From the NCBI GenBank assembly GCA_930367205.1, contig OV884014.1, forward strand, positions 108,352,138-108,416,137: a stretch of 64,000 nucleotides of DNA, in the 5' to 3' direction. Source of the stretch: Acanthosoma haemorrhoidale (Eukaryota; Arthropoda; Insecta; Hemiptera; Acanthosomatidae). The notes under the pieces are model-generated. The model saw nothing but the letters and a program-made list of their open reading frames with translations. It did no database searches and had not been told where the DNA came from. A program made the translations under genes and the position numbers. Of the stretch, positions 11,683 through 22,879 are shown piece after piece; positions within the stretch are counted from its first letter, which is position 1; each line of letters begins with the position of its first letter.

Positions 11683-11735
11683 GTTGGGAATCGAACCCAT
11701 AGTTCGCTAACCAGAACTGTGGTCGCTCGGTCGAA
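11683..11735 (-). repeat. tRNA-derived SINE head (A and B boxes)
   Basis: On the minus strand GACCGAGCGACC resembles the A box of tRNAs (consensus GGCCGAGCGGTC). About 34 nt downstream is GGTTCGATTCC, an exact B-box match. This spacing and order define a Pol III internal promoter. The sequence does not fold into an evident full cloverleaf, so a tRNA-derived SINE or tRNA pseudogene is more likely than a working tRNA gene. Confidence 0.5.
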
Positions 11736-11939
11736 GTAAGAACATGAACACTGTACGGTTTATTTTATCGAAAACATTCTTCGTACGTTAGAAGCACAGA
11801 ATAGTGGAATGTTTATTAAAAAACCGGGCTGTTGTGAGCTGACAGGAGCAGCTCCACTAATTATAAAAGGGTTGATTGTTCTGTACGAGAGCCTACCCAA
11901 AGAAAACCGAACTACTTTTTAGACAAAGTGATTTTTTTA

Positions 11940-12078
11940 ATTTTCTTCAAAGTACGCTCCATTGGGGTCAATACAATTGCCCAATATTTTATTCCACTGT
12001 TCGAAACGAGTGTTAAATCCATCTTTTGTGATGGGAGACAGCGCCTCCGTCGTTTTTGTGTTTACTTCTTCGACGTCC
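11940..12078 (-). pseudogene. Mariner-like transposase C-terminal fragment
   Basis: Minus-strand translation ends in KDGFNTRFEQWN, ILGNCIDPNG and AYFEEN, then a stop. This is the layout of the last 40 or so residues of mariner/SETMAR-type transposases, which usually end in W-x-x-C-I-x-x-x-G-x-Y-F-E-G/E-D/N. Nothing of the catalytic domain is present next to it and no terminal inverted repeats are seen. It is a decayed fragment; the family call rests on this short motif only. Confidence 0.55.
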
Positions 12079-14864
12079 AATAATGGCCTAATTGTGTAAT
12101 AGTAATGTAACCGTCGACCCTTGTATCGTTGCGGCCTTCCCTATAACCAGCGCCATCCTTAGGAGCGGTAACTTGTACAAATTGTCATCAGAAAATAAAC
12201 ATAAATTTCCTACAGGGCCCTTGATAGGGATAGAGACAAGGGAATAATTAGGGTACTTTGGTGGCAGGAATGAATAATGACCAACTGTCTAGTCGCCTGA
12301 CTTGTATCGAACCTTGGATAATAGCTCTTGTTCTTGAAATTTGGCAATGTTTATTGCAATTGTAACCAAACTCTCTGGCGTGTGCTGTGAAATTTAGGAG
12401 ACCCCCCCCAATTATGGCTCCACCGTATAGGGCCGACTCGGCTTGACAATTGCAGGATAAATTTTGCACGTGATCATTTTGACCTTGGCCAATTGTTATA
12501 GCGCCAATTCGAAATAGATTCTGGCCGTTCGTCCCCTTTTGTGCTTTTGATTTGGGCAGTCTTGTCCATCTTGAGATATTGATGTTGGCATGCGATGAAG
12601 CTTCTAGCCGGCCCAGGACGAACCTGACGTACAGCTGCCAGAGGAAGTGGGTACGAGCAGATGTGACGTATAGGCCTGCCGTACGAAGGACACCACACAG
12701 GCCGTAGAGCTTGCCTTCTCAATGACATTGAGGCTTTGAATTCAGCAACTCTTTCTCTGTCCAACAGCTGAGGGAATTCCTATTTCAGGCAGGGGACCCA
12801 AATCTTGGCATTTCCTCGAGCTAACTGTTTCAAATTTATACAACTATTGTCACAAGTTGATCAACGGGACAATGATCAGTTCTGAAATCATGAAAATTCA
12901 TATCAATATTACGACTAAAACTTTTAAATTAACAGTGTTGTCATGAAGAATTCATACGTACAATGGACTCAAATGGAAGATTAATTGAAGAACTTAGCAA
13001 AGGTTATTTTTTATGTTGCTCGAGTTAATACAAAAATACATTTGACAAAATAGGTGTATCCTTTTCTAATGGCTAACACTTGAATTCGAGTGAATTAGTT
13101 TAGTAGAAGGAAAATGTAAGGATAACATATTTTAGTTACACGATAGAGAATGGAATAAGGCGGGAGAGAGTAGGCGAGAGAAAAATACGGAAGAAGTTGA
13201 AGATGGTTCGATGAATGTGAGAGGATAGAGAATTATAAGTAAAACCGTAAATCAGTGCTCAACAGTTTTCTTGCTATGTCACGGCCTCGTACGATCCAAC
13301 GAGCTAAAGGTTTAGTTATTATTGGGAAATATTTAATTATGAAGAATTTAAAAAGGGTTTCTACTTCTGCTTGGTTGGCGTAAGCTCGACGCTTTGCATT
13401 TTGCATTAAAGAGCTTCATTTGTGATGTGGCGTATAAATTGAGTCCATGGCTGATAAGTTTAGTAAATAAATTTTAATGTTATTAAATTAAAATCTGAAG
13501 TTTGCCGAAAAAAAAGCCACCTACCCGGAACGGTTCTCCGGGGGAAGCGATGAGCCGTTAAATGACTTAACTTTTACAAACTTTGATTTGGGAAAAGTTA
13601 GATAAAGTGGAAATACTTTTCTTCGAGTAAATAGCCTCTGTTAAATCTGATGTAACAGCGGCTAGTTGCCTTTAAAAATATATTTAAGCAATTTCGATTT
13701 AATTCCATTATCCAACTATCAATGTTAATTAAGGCTCATGAATGAAGACATGACCTATACATATTGATAGAGGAAAGAAAATTTATTGTTTAATAACTAT
13801 ATTTAAGCGAGGAAAGGTGGGATTAGCAGGGCAATCGAGTACATTTCTCCAACAGGGTACCTAAGCCTTCACTGACCGGTAGCGACTCTTGTCATTCTTC
13901 AACTTCCGTCAGAGAATGGATGTCCCATTTACCTATTTCTACAAAAACCTCACCCATTTTGATAATGACATAAACATTAAATTGAAAGGGCTACTCTGCC
14001 CGTCGCCAATACTCCTCTTAAGTCCTCCTAGAATTCAAATTAACGAACAAATATTGGCACTCTAAGTCCTGACAATCCGACCTGTATTTCCCATTCCGCA
14101 AATCTACTTTGACCGTTCTTTTCTTATCCGAGCCATAAACATTTCAAAATCTTTCGAAATCGCATTAATATTCGTCTCTCGTCAGAATAATTTTCCAGTT
14201 CTTCATCTCCATCTAGCCATAATCCGCCATGACTATTATCATATTGTTAAATGTTTTTATTAATTATGTATCATTTATTGAATATAATGCCGTTTATTCG
14301 CTCAAGTCACCTCGTATGCCAACTATACACCGTTATTTGTAGCTTTATTTTATTTTCAGGGTTAAATGTTCCAGAATAGAGCGCTTTCTGAATAATTTTG
14401 CCTTGTCCATATTGCAGCAGACAATTAAAAGCAACCTCTTTCCTCGAGTGGAGAGTCTTCATTCTTAATGAAAGAACCTTTTCCATCTTCCCTGTGGATT
14501 TTTTTCGGTTAGATTCTTTCATTTTAGTTTTATTATTTTGCACTGTTACTTTTTGGAAGAGAGGTGAACTGGCCCATTCATTGCTTTGTGCTTCACCGTA
14601 GTGATTCAATATAGCCGAGAAGGGTTTAATACCCTAATGGCCTCTTTCTGTTACAGACATTTCGTTTATTAAAACGTACCATTCTCATTAAATTGAAAAT
14701 GGTTGCCTCTCTGTATGTGATATAGTGCAGTCTGGAGCCATGAGGCAAACACTTTAAATGTTAAATAGGTTTAGTGCTGTGACTTAAAAATGCTTAAAAG
14801 TGAGTGAGGAGGGGTATCGTTACTATGTACATTATAATGCACATTTACTTTTATAATGTTTATG
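12079..14864. other. Long non-coding stretch, no gene recognised
   Basis: A GC-richer block at about 12400-12760 is open for 96 codons on the minus strand (12474-12764), but the translation is Arg/Pro-rich and matches nothing I know. At 14354-14359 a pyrimidine-rich run ends in ttttcag, an acceptor-like site, but no matching donor with coding potential is seen downstream. Otherwise AT-rich sequence. Confidence 0.45.
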
Positions 14865-15945
14865 TTTCCTTATCCGGTGACGTGGCTGACGGAGAAGCGA
14901 GGGGGACTTCCCAAAACTCCGCTTTCTCTTCGCATGTGGATTTGGGAGGTCTCTGGGCTGTCAGTAAATATTGTATGTGTGGTAAGAAGGGGCTAGTAAA
15001 ATTACGTCGCCGAACTTCTGTCCCTTGCAAATTACCGGCTGTGAAATTCAGAAAAAAAGTTCAAGAATGGGTACCTGCATTTTCCCAGAAAATCAACAAA
15101 AAACAAGATTGTGTACACAAAATATAATTGAGGAAAGATTATACAAAAAAACTAACATTATAAACTGGCAATACATATGTAATGATCGTATATATAAACA
15201 AAAAAAAAGTAATGTTAGTAACTAACTGGGTTAGTAATCTAAAAATTAAATGAAAGAAACATAGATAACAAAAATATAAATAAAAATGAATTAAATCCTA
15301 TATTTACTAAATTTAACAGTGTCAATCGCCAAAAGTCAATAGCCTTCTATTCTTGCAAGTAAAAGGATGGTGTGAGCTGAATCCGGAGATAACTGGTGTG
15401 TGTACTAGCAAAATAACCTCTTACCGGAGATCCCAAAGTGGAGAAGAAAAAATTCTTCTCGATGTTCACTCTCCAACAATTGGGAGCGTGGGTGGATGGT
15501 GGATATCCGGTGTACATTCAGCGATGAAGAAGTAGTGTGAATGTGGGGTCAACATCAATCAACAAATTTCCAAGCGTCCTTCTTCGTTCAAAACTTTCAG
15601 GGAACTGAGCCAGTAATTCGATGACGATCGGAGTTGATCCGCCATGCCAAAACAATTGCCGATCGCATTAGAGGTCACCTTATCACTTGCTTAGACGTAA
15701 ACACCCTTAATTCCTAATTATACTTATCAATACAACAAAATATTACAATCTTGTTTTTTTTCTTTTAACAAATAAAATAAAATTAATCGTTATAATTACG
15801 TGAGTAAAAAAATAGTTGGGGCCCAACAGTATGAATGAGCGAGTGAATGATGAATTGTAAATATGGTATGAATGAGAGCGTTTATCTTAATTATTTATTG
15901 CCTTAATAAAGGCAGATTGTAATTATAGCCCAATAAAGAGTAAAG
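14865..15945 (+). mobile_element. Jockey 3'UTR copy, split by an insertion
   Basis: Bases 14865-14977 match the 3'UTR of the copy at 10822-11150 (gacttcccaa, actccgctt, gatttgggagg). The match resumes at 15829 (atgaatgagcgagtgaatg) and runs to the terminal aataaag at about 15945. The missing join is present uninterrupted in the minus-strand copy at 18556-18838. The interruption is the 851-bp element at 14978-15828. No RT coding sequence remains. Confidence 0.82.
14978..15828. mobile_element. Solo-LTR-like insertion, 851 bp, 5-bp target duplication
   Basis: The inserted segment begins TGTGG and ends CCAACA, so it has TG...CA termini. It is flanked by GTATG at 14973-14977 and again at 15829-15833. 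A related Jockey copy at about 18640 (minus strand) retains the uninterrupted site. TG/CA ends plus a 5-bp direct duplication are the signature of LTR retrotransposon integration. At this length with no gag-pol a solo LTR formed by recombination is the natural reading. Its right end contains a short palindrome, GTTGGGGCCCAAC. The superfamily (Gypsy or Pao-like) is not determined. Confidence 0.68.
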
Positions 15946-16274
15946 ATTAGATTAGAATGTTTATGTTTAAATAAATAAGTAGGAAGCGAAATAATACTAC
16001 AAGTATCTTAAAACAGTCAGGCAAGTGATTCTGAAACTGTTTCCTGGTTTAGCGAAGTATATGTATCCCTGACAAAGTTTGCAGTTTGTACAAAGTACTT
16101 GCGTAAAACGAAGCCAATGGCTGGGCACTATGGTCTAAGTTTGATGCCTTGATTTGGTTTCTCAAGCCCTACACGGCCAAGTAGACGTAACTGACGCCGG
16201 TTTCGCTTCGCCAGCACCTGGTTTTGTGACATAACAGTCTAATGGCGGTCTCAAACATAGAACTTTTGTCTAAT

Positions 16275-16542
16275 AATTGAAGGGTTTGCTGCAAAAAGGA
16301 GGTAGCTCCATCCCATAGCTGTTGGGAGTTAGAAACACTTTCTGGTGTCAAAAAAAAACCTCTTTTATTTGGCACAAAAAGGATGCAGCTCCAATCGTAA
16401 TATGTAAACACCATAATTGAAAGTAAGCAACAACAATATTTTTACATAACTTAAAATTTGAATTTTTTAAACGTTTTGTTTGGTTTCCCAACAAATGGAA
16501 AAATTGGAGCTACCTCCTTTTTGTAGCAAACCCTTCAATTAA
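16275..16542. mobile_element. MITE with ~35-bp terminal inverted repeats
   Basis: The left arm starting aattgaagggtttgct and continuing through aaggaggtagctcca is matched in inverse orientation by the right arm ending agcaaacccttcaatt, with about one mismatch in 35 bp. The element is roughly 265 bp and has no coding capacity. Flanks carry taataa on both sides, compatible with a short AT-rich target duplication, though the exact boundary is ambiguous. The superfamily is not assigned. Confidence 0.82.
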
Positions 16543-16764
16543 TAATTATCAGTCAAGCAACAGTACTGGCAACATTGGGAATCGGAAGTCTAGTCGCGGG
16601 CTTACCTGCCTCGAGTCAATATGAATTATCTTCGCCCAACCCTCGCAAAGATTGCACGCAATGCACTCCACCCGATGGGCGAAGAGGCATACAGTGTGAG
16701 CTCTGAGTTAATTTTCAATGAGCTAGTTTGCCTAGTTAATTAGGCACTTTACAAAAGTTTTATA

Positions 16765-17655
16765 ATGGGTGTCCCAGAATTAACGCAAGATTTGAATTTG
16801 CCGCCATTTGTCCAGTAAAGTGCTGGCAACCCTAAAAAAACAAACAATTTGACAGCTGACAGTTCGTAAAAATGGAGCGTTACACGATAGAACAACGTGT
16901 CTTTATTGTTGAACATTATCTCAAAAATAATGAAAGTTTGGCGCCCGCAGTTCGAAAATTTCATACAAAATATGGTCGGAATAGTGTTTTGAGTTCATCA
17001 ACTGTAAAGAGATTAATTTAAAAATGTAGGGAGACTGGATCAGCTGGAGACTCTAAACACACTGATCGTCCAAAAACAGGTCGTTTAAATGCCAATATCG
17101 AAGCAATGCGTGAGAGTGTTGTGTTGAAAATCCAGGAACATCAATTCGGCGTCGTAAACACAGTTCTTTGTGCCGAAATTGGATGATATTGATGTGGCCA
17201 ATATGTGGTTTTAGCAAGATGGTGCCGCATGCCATACAGCACATAAAACAATTTAAATACTGCATGAGACATTTCCAGATTGTGTACTCTCTCGTTTCGG
17301 TGATCACAATTGGCCCCCCTAGATCGTGTGATTTAACACCTTTAGATTTCTTTTTATGGGGTTATTTGAAGTCAAAGGTGTATGTCAACAAGCCCACATC
17401 ACCCGTTCATTATAAGAGGAAATTCAACGCTGCATCAAAGAAATTCAACCACATTTATGCCAAATGGTCATGGAAAATTTCGACAAAAGAGTGCGTATGT
17501 GCCAGCAAAGTCGTGGAGGCCCTTTGCCCGATGTGTTATTCCATAAATAACCCTATCCTATTTACTTTATAATTCAATAAAAAAATAACAACCAAAATAC
17601 TAAAAACTGTGTTTTCTATTTAAATCAAATCTTGCGTTAATTCTGGGACACCCTT
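16765..17655 (+). mobile_element. Non-autonomous mariner, copy 1 (internal deletion)
   Basis: Near-perfect terminal inverted repeats of about 29 bp start GGGTGTCCCAGAATTAACGC at the left and are inverted at 17653 on the right, flanked by TA. The inside encodes a broken mariner transposase: the N-terminal DNA-binding part is followed directly by the second half of the catalytic domain. The segment between them, including the first catalytic Asp, is missing. The same junction occurs in the copy at 24001-24903. Confidence 0.93.
16872..17550 (+). pseudogene. Mariner transposase pseudogene, internally deleted
   Basis: Starts with MERYTIEQRVFIVEHY, the usual N-terminal helix-turn-helix opening of this mariner group, and continues through KYGRN and STVKRLI to an in-frame stop. 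Further pieces include GDSKHTDRPKTGR and AMRESV. The frame then joins DDIDVANMWF-stop-QDGAACHTA, the region of the second catalytic Asp. After more stops come LTPLDFFLWGYLK (third Asp region), NFDKRVRMC-like residues in a shifted frame, and DVLFHK at the end. At least five stops or frameshifts plus the internal deletion make it inactive. Confidence 0.88.
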
Positions 17656-18555
17656 TATATCGTTTTTAAGTGAAAAATAATTTTCATTTAAAAAATATTT
17701 AATTAGTATCAGGCCGGTGTGAATTTCTGCTTCGAAGTGGCCTGACGTCTTTTCAACACTAAATATTTATTGCTAAGGCATTTATTTCATTATATCACAG
17801 CTAAATTACATATCTTTCTATTTGTATATTTTAAACTGTGTTGTGTATGATGCTGGAACAGAGATCCACTTGAAGAGCTGCTGCAGTGCGTGCGAAGGGT
17901 CAAGAGAAAGCGAAAGAATTCTGTAATTTATTTAAGAACTCTATGAAATAACCAGCCGAATTATATTTTGCTGTCTAAGACTAACTACATGATGTTGGAT
18001 TCTCATGAAATTTACTAATGTGCAATGTGCACTCATACATCCATAGATTGTCTGTGGAGATGGCAGCAAGAGCTAGTTACTGTGAGTATAAAAGAAAGAG
18101 TGCTCAAGACTGCCGTTAGGGTGTGGGGCAGTTTTTGCGGCCATTCTCCACGCACTGGCATTATCTCCAGCCGTTATTTAATATGATGTTCCGCTAGACT
18201 ATTTCTTCAGGCACTCGTAGCGTCGAGCCTCTTCACAGCTGATCTGATTAGCTCTAGTGTTGTACTTATCGGTCTTGTCTAACCACTCCGTAATTTACCG
18301 CATCTTACTCCACCACCTGTTTCGTTTTCTTTCTTAATGGACCAGCCAAAGTGACACCAGCCCTAATGGTAAACCCTTTTTAGGGTTTCGTCGTTCTTTT
18401 TCTTTTTTTTTTTTCAAAGTCAGTCAGAAACCCTAATTTGTCACCTGCCTGCCATGATTGTCATAGGGATGTCTCATTCGATGAAGCATACTACCATCTT
18501 CACCAAACGACACTTATTCGATGCTCCTGCACAAGACGTCTGTCTAGATAGATAT
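17656..18555. other. Non-coding stretch
   Basis: No homology seen. Bases 18360-18416 contain a repeated word (ccctaatgg, ccctttttaggg) and a T-rich run. A TATA-like tataaaag occurs at about 18089 with no convincing downstream start. Nothing further can be supported. Confidence 0.45.
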
Positions 18556-18838
18556 ACAACTTTATTGTGATAAAATTACAAATTACAAGTAATTGAGATA
18601 AATGTTCTCAATCATACAATATTTACAATTCATCATTCACTCGCTCATTCATATAATATGTACAAACAGCCCAGAATCCTCCCAAATCTACATGGTTGTC
18701 ACCTCCCTCGTATGGGAAACAGGAAGCGGAGTCTTGGGAAGTCCCCCACGCTCCTCCGTCAGCCCCGTCACCGGATACGAGCCAGTGGAAGCTGACGTAG
18801 AGCGCGAGAGCCACATACGCTCAGGACATGTAAAAGAC
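18556..18838 (-). mobile_element. Jockey 3'UTR copy, minus strand
   Basis: The reverse complement matches the 3'UTR at 10850-11140: gggggacttcccaagactcc, gatttgggagg and a terminal cacaataaag. It preserves atgaatgagcgagtgaatgatg without interruption, which makes it the empty-site reference for the LTR-like insertion at 14978-15828. RT coding sequence is absent, so the copy is heavily 5'-truncated. The open frames here are in the UTR. Confidence 0.82.
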
Positions 18839-21097
18839 TGTCTAGTGTGAAATTGCCAAGTACTGTTTCAGACTTGCGTTCGTACACAAGCTCGTTGTAG
18901 CAGTTGATGTAAAACGACAGTATTTTTCTGTATTAGTTGATTACCCCTTTCTCACGAGTGAACGTTCTCAGGTGTGAGCGGCCAAGACTCAAGGTCCGGT
19001 GTTGTGCAGCAGGGACGACTCTGCTGGCGGTCGTACACCCCAGCTAATAATAACTGCTGATCTATCTTTATCTCAATGGCTTCATCCGGTTCTATTTTAC
19101 TTCCGTTACTGTTGCTATCGAGTATTGGTAGACATTCAAGCGTCTGTGCATCCGTTGTTTCTGCTTGAGTGGCCGCGGGGGTAGGTACTAGTTGTAGGGC
19201 TGTCATAACTGTCAGTAGCTGTCATGGAAGATTGTAGTTTCTTTAGTCTTAAATGGCAATTCTCTCACTTCACCCATTAAAAGATAACTTCAGTCAATTT
19301 TGTAGTCAATAAAAGTTCGGAAAATTAATATAGTGTACATTTATTTAGAATCTAAGGTTGTTTTCTTTGTTACATCGTGGCATAAGATTGTAGGTGAGAA
19401 AAATATTTCCAAACAGCTATTTAATTAATGATAAATGAAGAAAGTAATTGACGGAATAAAGAAGAAATATAAATTTCGATAACATGGTTAATGTAAAAAA
19501 TCATGAAGCCTTTGTCAAAATATATGGAAAATTTGCCATTTAATATGTTTGAGCGTTTCCTCTAACAACCACCATGAAAGGCAAGAACCATACGTTTATC
19601 TAATGAATATCAGATGTGTGAAACGGAATTAAAAAATTATATAAAAAAAAAGTAAGATATTTATAAATAGGCCGGATGGATGAATAATAGATGAGGTATC
19701 CCCTAGTGAGGCGAAGGGCCTTGTACCGTGGCCTCCATCAATTCCTAATTGGGGTGCCTAGAGCCAGGTAGAAGTAGGCCGCTGTCCACTGAAGTGGAGT
19801 GGAATCTGTGATTCACGGATTATCTGATGCATGAGCTCGATGAATGGAATGAAAACGAGATGTTACCGGAATAGTAGAACAGCCAAGTCTGGTTTAGGCA
19901 ACACCGAATGTTGGGAGGAACAATATTGCCCCATCTTCAAACCGTCCAATAATTAGAAACCCTCGAAGATACTTTAATGGCGTAGGGCTAAACCGAATGG
20001 AACAAACAAAGAAGCAGGAACCGGATCCTACCCACTGTTCATTTTAAAGCTAAAAGTGCGCCCCAACAAGGGCACAAAAGAAGCCTCCCAAAGCCGACGC
20101 TGACCAGTCACCGGGTTAAAGACGACTCTCACGATCAGTTTTTAGTTATAAGCCAGGGAGCCAAGGCCAATATATTTCAGTAGAGGTTTAGAAGACGGCA
20201 AAAATTAAAAAAAAAAAAAGGATGTGTGGGTAATTCATGAAAAATCCTGTTTTTTTTTAAAGCTCACTTAATCATTTGCCGAACGAAAAAATGAATAAGA
20301 AGGTTTTATACACTTTAATTGTGTATGTAAAGTACTTGTTTGAAAAAAACTCCCCCCCCCCCTTCCTGAGGTATATTAGAGAAAAAACTACCTCCCCCTT
20401 CGCGTTCATATCCGCCTGCGTGAGCTTTATGTTGTACATCACCCCCCCCCCCCCCCAACAACTGTACCAACAATCAGAACTAAATTATGGCCTGGAGTAT
20501 TAGTTCGTCGAACATTCGGGTAGCTTAGATGTGAACCACATATGTCTCAAGAATTAGTAACCATTGGTTAAATAGTATAGTCATTAACCATTACTCCAGT
20601 ATAATATCGTTATTCGCGTAAAATTAATTTTTGAGGCCATATTTATTTAATTTGTGCCTTTTATTCAACATCCCTTTGAAGCATTTTAACCATAAGAAAT
20701 ATAAATAAGACCTTTACAGTGCGTGTGCAAGACACATGAATGAAGCTAACCAACACGAGGGTTCATCTAGCTAGAAGGCAACAATACGTATTTTATGTCA
20801 GATCCTCAATGGTTTGGTTTGGTACCCAATGTGTTGACACGGCATTTTCTCCTATTGTCGAGTAAGTGACATCATTTATGAAAATGCTGTCATTAGATAA
20901 AGCCATAGATACTTCGACTACCGCCAATAATGACAGCTGTTAGGCACAATTATTGCAGTCGATCTGTGTCGAAAGTGGGTTTAGGAAACTAGGGTACATT
21001 GCTATGGCCTGATGCAAGACATTGGAACTGACAAGGACTACAAGATGTTCTCATGTTATTTGGGGCTGGGGAGAAGTGGTATGTGTTTCCTTTACAG
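18839..21097. other. Long non-coding stretch with poly-C tracts
   Basis: A block at about 19680-20170 has more balanced base composition than its flanks but no recognisable frame or repeat termini. Two long C runs occur, 11 bases near 20352 and 15 bases at about 20442. No gene is supported. Confidence 0.45.
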
Positions 21098-21139
21098 ACC
21101 ATGCAGTACCAGCTGACGGTCACTTGGTCATCGCATGGC
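21098..21139 (+). other. Candidate 42-nt microexon
   Basis: A pyrimidine-rich acceptor (gtttcctttacag, AG at 21096-21097) and a consensus donor (GTAAGTG from 21140) bound exactly 42 nt, a multiple of three. Two frames are open: one reads TMQYQLTVTWSSHG, the other HAVPADGHLVIAW. The third has a stop. It lies on the same strand as both candidate ratchet points. No protein family is recognised from 14 residues. It could be a chance pairing of sites; the quality of both splice sites is the main argument. Confidence 0.35.
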
Positions 21140-21245
21140 GTAAGTGAAGGGTTTAGTGCCCAGTTTGCAATGACATCTGTGATGGTCTTATGAAAATTTC
21201 ACCCTCGAATTGCGAAACATGTAGGCGTTAGCCAAATAAATATTA

Positions 21246-22080
21246 AGGGGACCGGAAAGTAACGTCGTTTTTTTTTACATTAAATTCAAACAGATAAATT
21301 TTTAACAAGTCAGCAACCTTTTGCCATCTATTGTAAATTTTTAATGCCTCATCGATCAAAATCAATTGGTTTTTTAGCAAAATATCTGGAGATGGCATTT
21401 TGGACATCATCAAAATTTTGAAATTTTTTGCCCCTTAGAAAATTTAGTGATCGGAATAAATGGAAATCAGATATCCGGCGAGTATGGTGGTTGAGGCAAT
21501 ACCTCCCACCCCAATTCATTAATTTTTTCCAGGGTTCTTGAGAAAAAATAGCCGCAGTGGGGTCTTGCATTATCGTGTTGCAGAATAACGCCTTTTTTAT
21601 TGACAATCGCTGGGCAATTTTCAATTAAAGATTGATTTACTCGATCCAATTGTTCACTGTAAAGATCTGCATTCACAGTTTTTCCTGGTATTAGCGATGA
21701 ACGACCCCGCGAATACTCCACCAAAACCACAAAAGCGCCTTTTTGGAGTGTAAACCTGGCTTAGCAGTACTTCGTGCCAATTCATGCGGAGAGAGATTTA
21801 TGGATTATCGTAGAGGACCCATTTTTCATCTCCAGCCTCACCCATCATACTCGCCGGATATTGCGCCATCGGATTTCCATTAATTCCGATCGCTAAAAAT
21901 ATCATCTCCAGAAATGTTGCTCAAAAACCAATTGATTTTGACCGATCAGGCATTAAAAGTTGCACACTAGATGGCAAAAGGTTGCTGATAACGAGGGTGA
22001 TTACATCATTGATTAAAAACAAAAACTTGTTAAAAATTTATTTTTTGACTTTAATGTAAAAAAAAAGACATTACTTTCCC
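21246..22080. mobile_element. Palindromic composite of two mariner 3' halves
   Basis: The left part (about 21246-21838) carries a mariner transposase catalytic region on the minus strand. The right part (about 21839-22080) carries a second transposase C-terminus on the plus strand, so two 3' ends face outward. Outer ends form imperfect inverted repeats around GGAAAGTAACGTC and a T-tract followed by acattaaa, with TA at both edges. Minus-strand motifs include GDEKWVLYDNP, ILQHDNARPH and QPPYSPDI. The plus-strand part has SYSPDIAPSDFH followed by a stop. The arms have diverged from each other. Confidence 0.72.
21349..21842 (-). pseudogene. Mariner transposase catalytic region, frameshifted
   Basis: Minus-strand reading starts at GDEKWVLYDNP (first catalytic Asp block would lie just upstream). 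In shifted frames come PGKTVNADLYSEQLDR, IVNKKGVILQHDNARPH (second Asp) and WEVLPQPPYSPDI. The frame then shifts into SDFHLFRSLNFLRGKKF, FDDVQNAISRYFA and KPIDFD. This order is that of mariner D,D34D transposases. At least two frameshifts and loss of the DNA-binding N-terminus make it inactive. Confidence 0.85.
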
Positions 22081-22087
22081 TATTACA

Positions 22088-22866
22088 ATTTTTTTTTTTT
22101 TTTCCAAAGCTCTCAAACTTATAAAAATAGGATGTGGGAAAAATAAAAGGAAAATTATTTTGGATTGATGGGTGCCTTTCACTAAGGGGAGTTCTATTTG
22201 ATGTATGAGAAGGATATGGGGTGTGGGATGCCTAAAAGAGGCGGGTGGATTCGGGAAGGTAGTGAGAGTCTACCTATGGTGGAGCCTAGGGGTCTAGGCA
22301 TTGGTTTGACGTCGGCCAGGTCGCACATGGCCTCGGCCCCTGTAGGGGGCTGCAGTGTGTCAGCCTATCGGCCGGAAGATCGACCCACCTTTAGCAGGTA
22401 GAAGGGGTCATATTGCTTCGGTTGAGTCGGCCGGGAGATCGACCTCGATCTCTCGGCTGGGTGTGGATTGTTCAGTCCCTGTCAGGAGGCTCGGGTTCTG
22501 CGAAGTGAATTGAAAAATTTGATGTGTCGTCTCTTGATAAAATCTTGGATGGTGAGCACTTCAAATTTTTCGTGGACCTCGTCTGCCTTCATTCGGTTGA
22601 ACGGGGTATGTTTGAGGGAGGTGCGGAGAACTCTGTTCTGGAACTGCTGGAGCGTTTTTAGAGTGTTATGAGTTAGGTACTTGAACAGTGGGGTCCCGTA
22701 CATCAAAGCAGGTCTCAGGACGCTCTGGTAAATCAGCAGCTTGAGGTGTACTGATAAAGCCGGGCTGTGAAGTAGGTGTCCTAGGCTGTAGAACTTTTTC
22801 CTAACACTCTTTAACTTCTTGCTGGGATGTGTCGTGAACGACAAGTGTCTACCGAGTGTAATAATA
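22088..22866 (-). mobile_element. Jockey-like LINE, second subfamily, 5'-truncated
   Basis: A T-tract at 22088-22103 is the copy's poly-A tail on the minus strand, and it lies directly beside the end of the palindromic mariner. The coding remnant (about 22866 down to 22482) encodes LGRHLSFTTHPSKKLKS, then LLIYQSVLRPALMYGTPLF, LQQFQNRVLR and IQDFIKRRHIKFFNSL, the RT thumb and C-terminus of the same clade as the copy at 5191-5875 but clearly diverged. The 3'UTR is GC-richer. The 5' boundary is at the Y-L-G block, as in the other subfamily. No catalytic RT motif is present. Confidence 0.85.
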
Positions 22867-22879
22867 TATATTACAGATA

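Noticed and set aside
14804..15225. Open frame of 107 codons on the plus strand.
   Set aside because: It starts before and runs through the Jockey 3'UTR into the inserted LTR-like segment, so it is a chimeric artefact.
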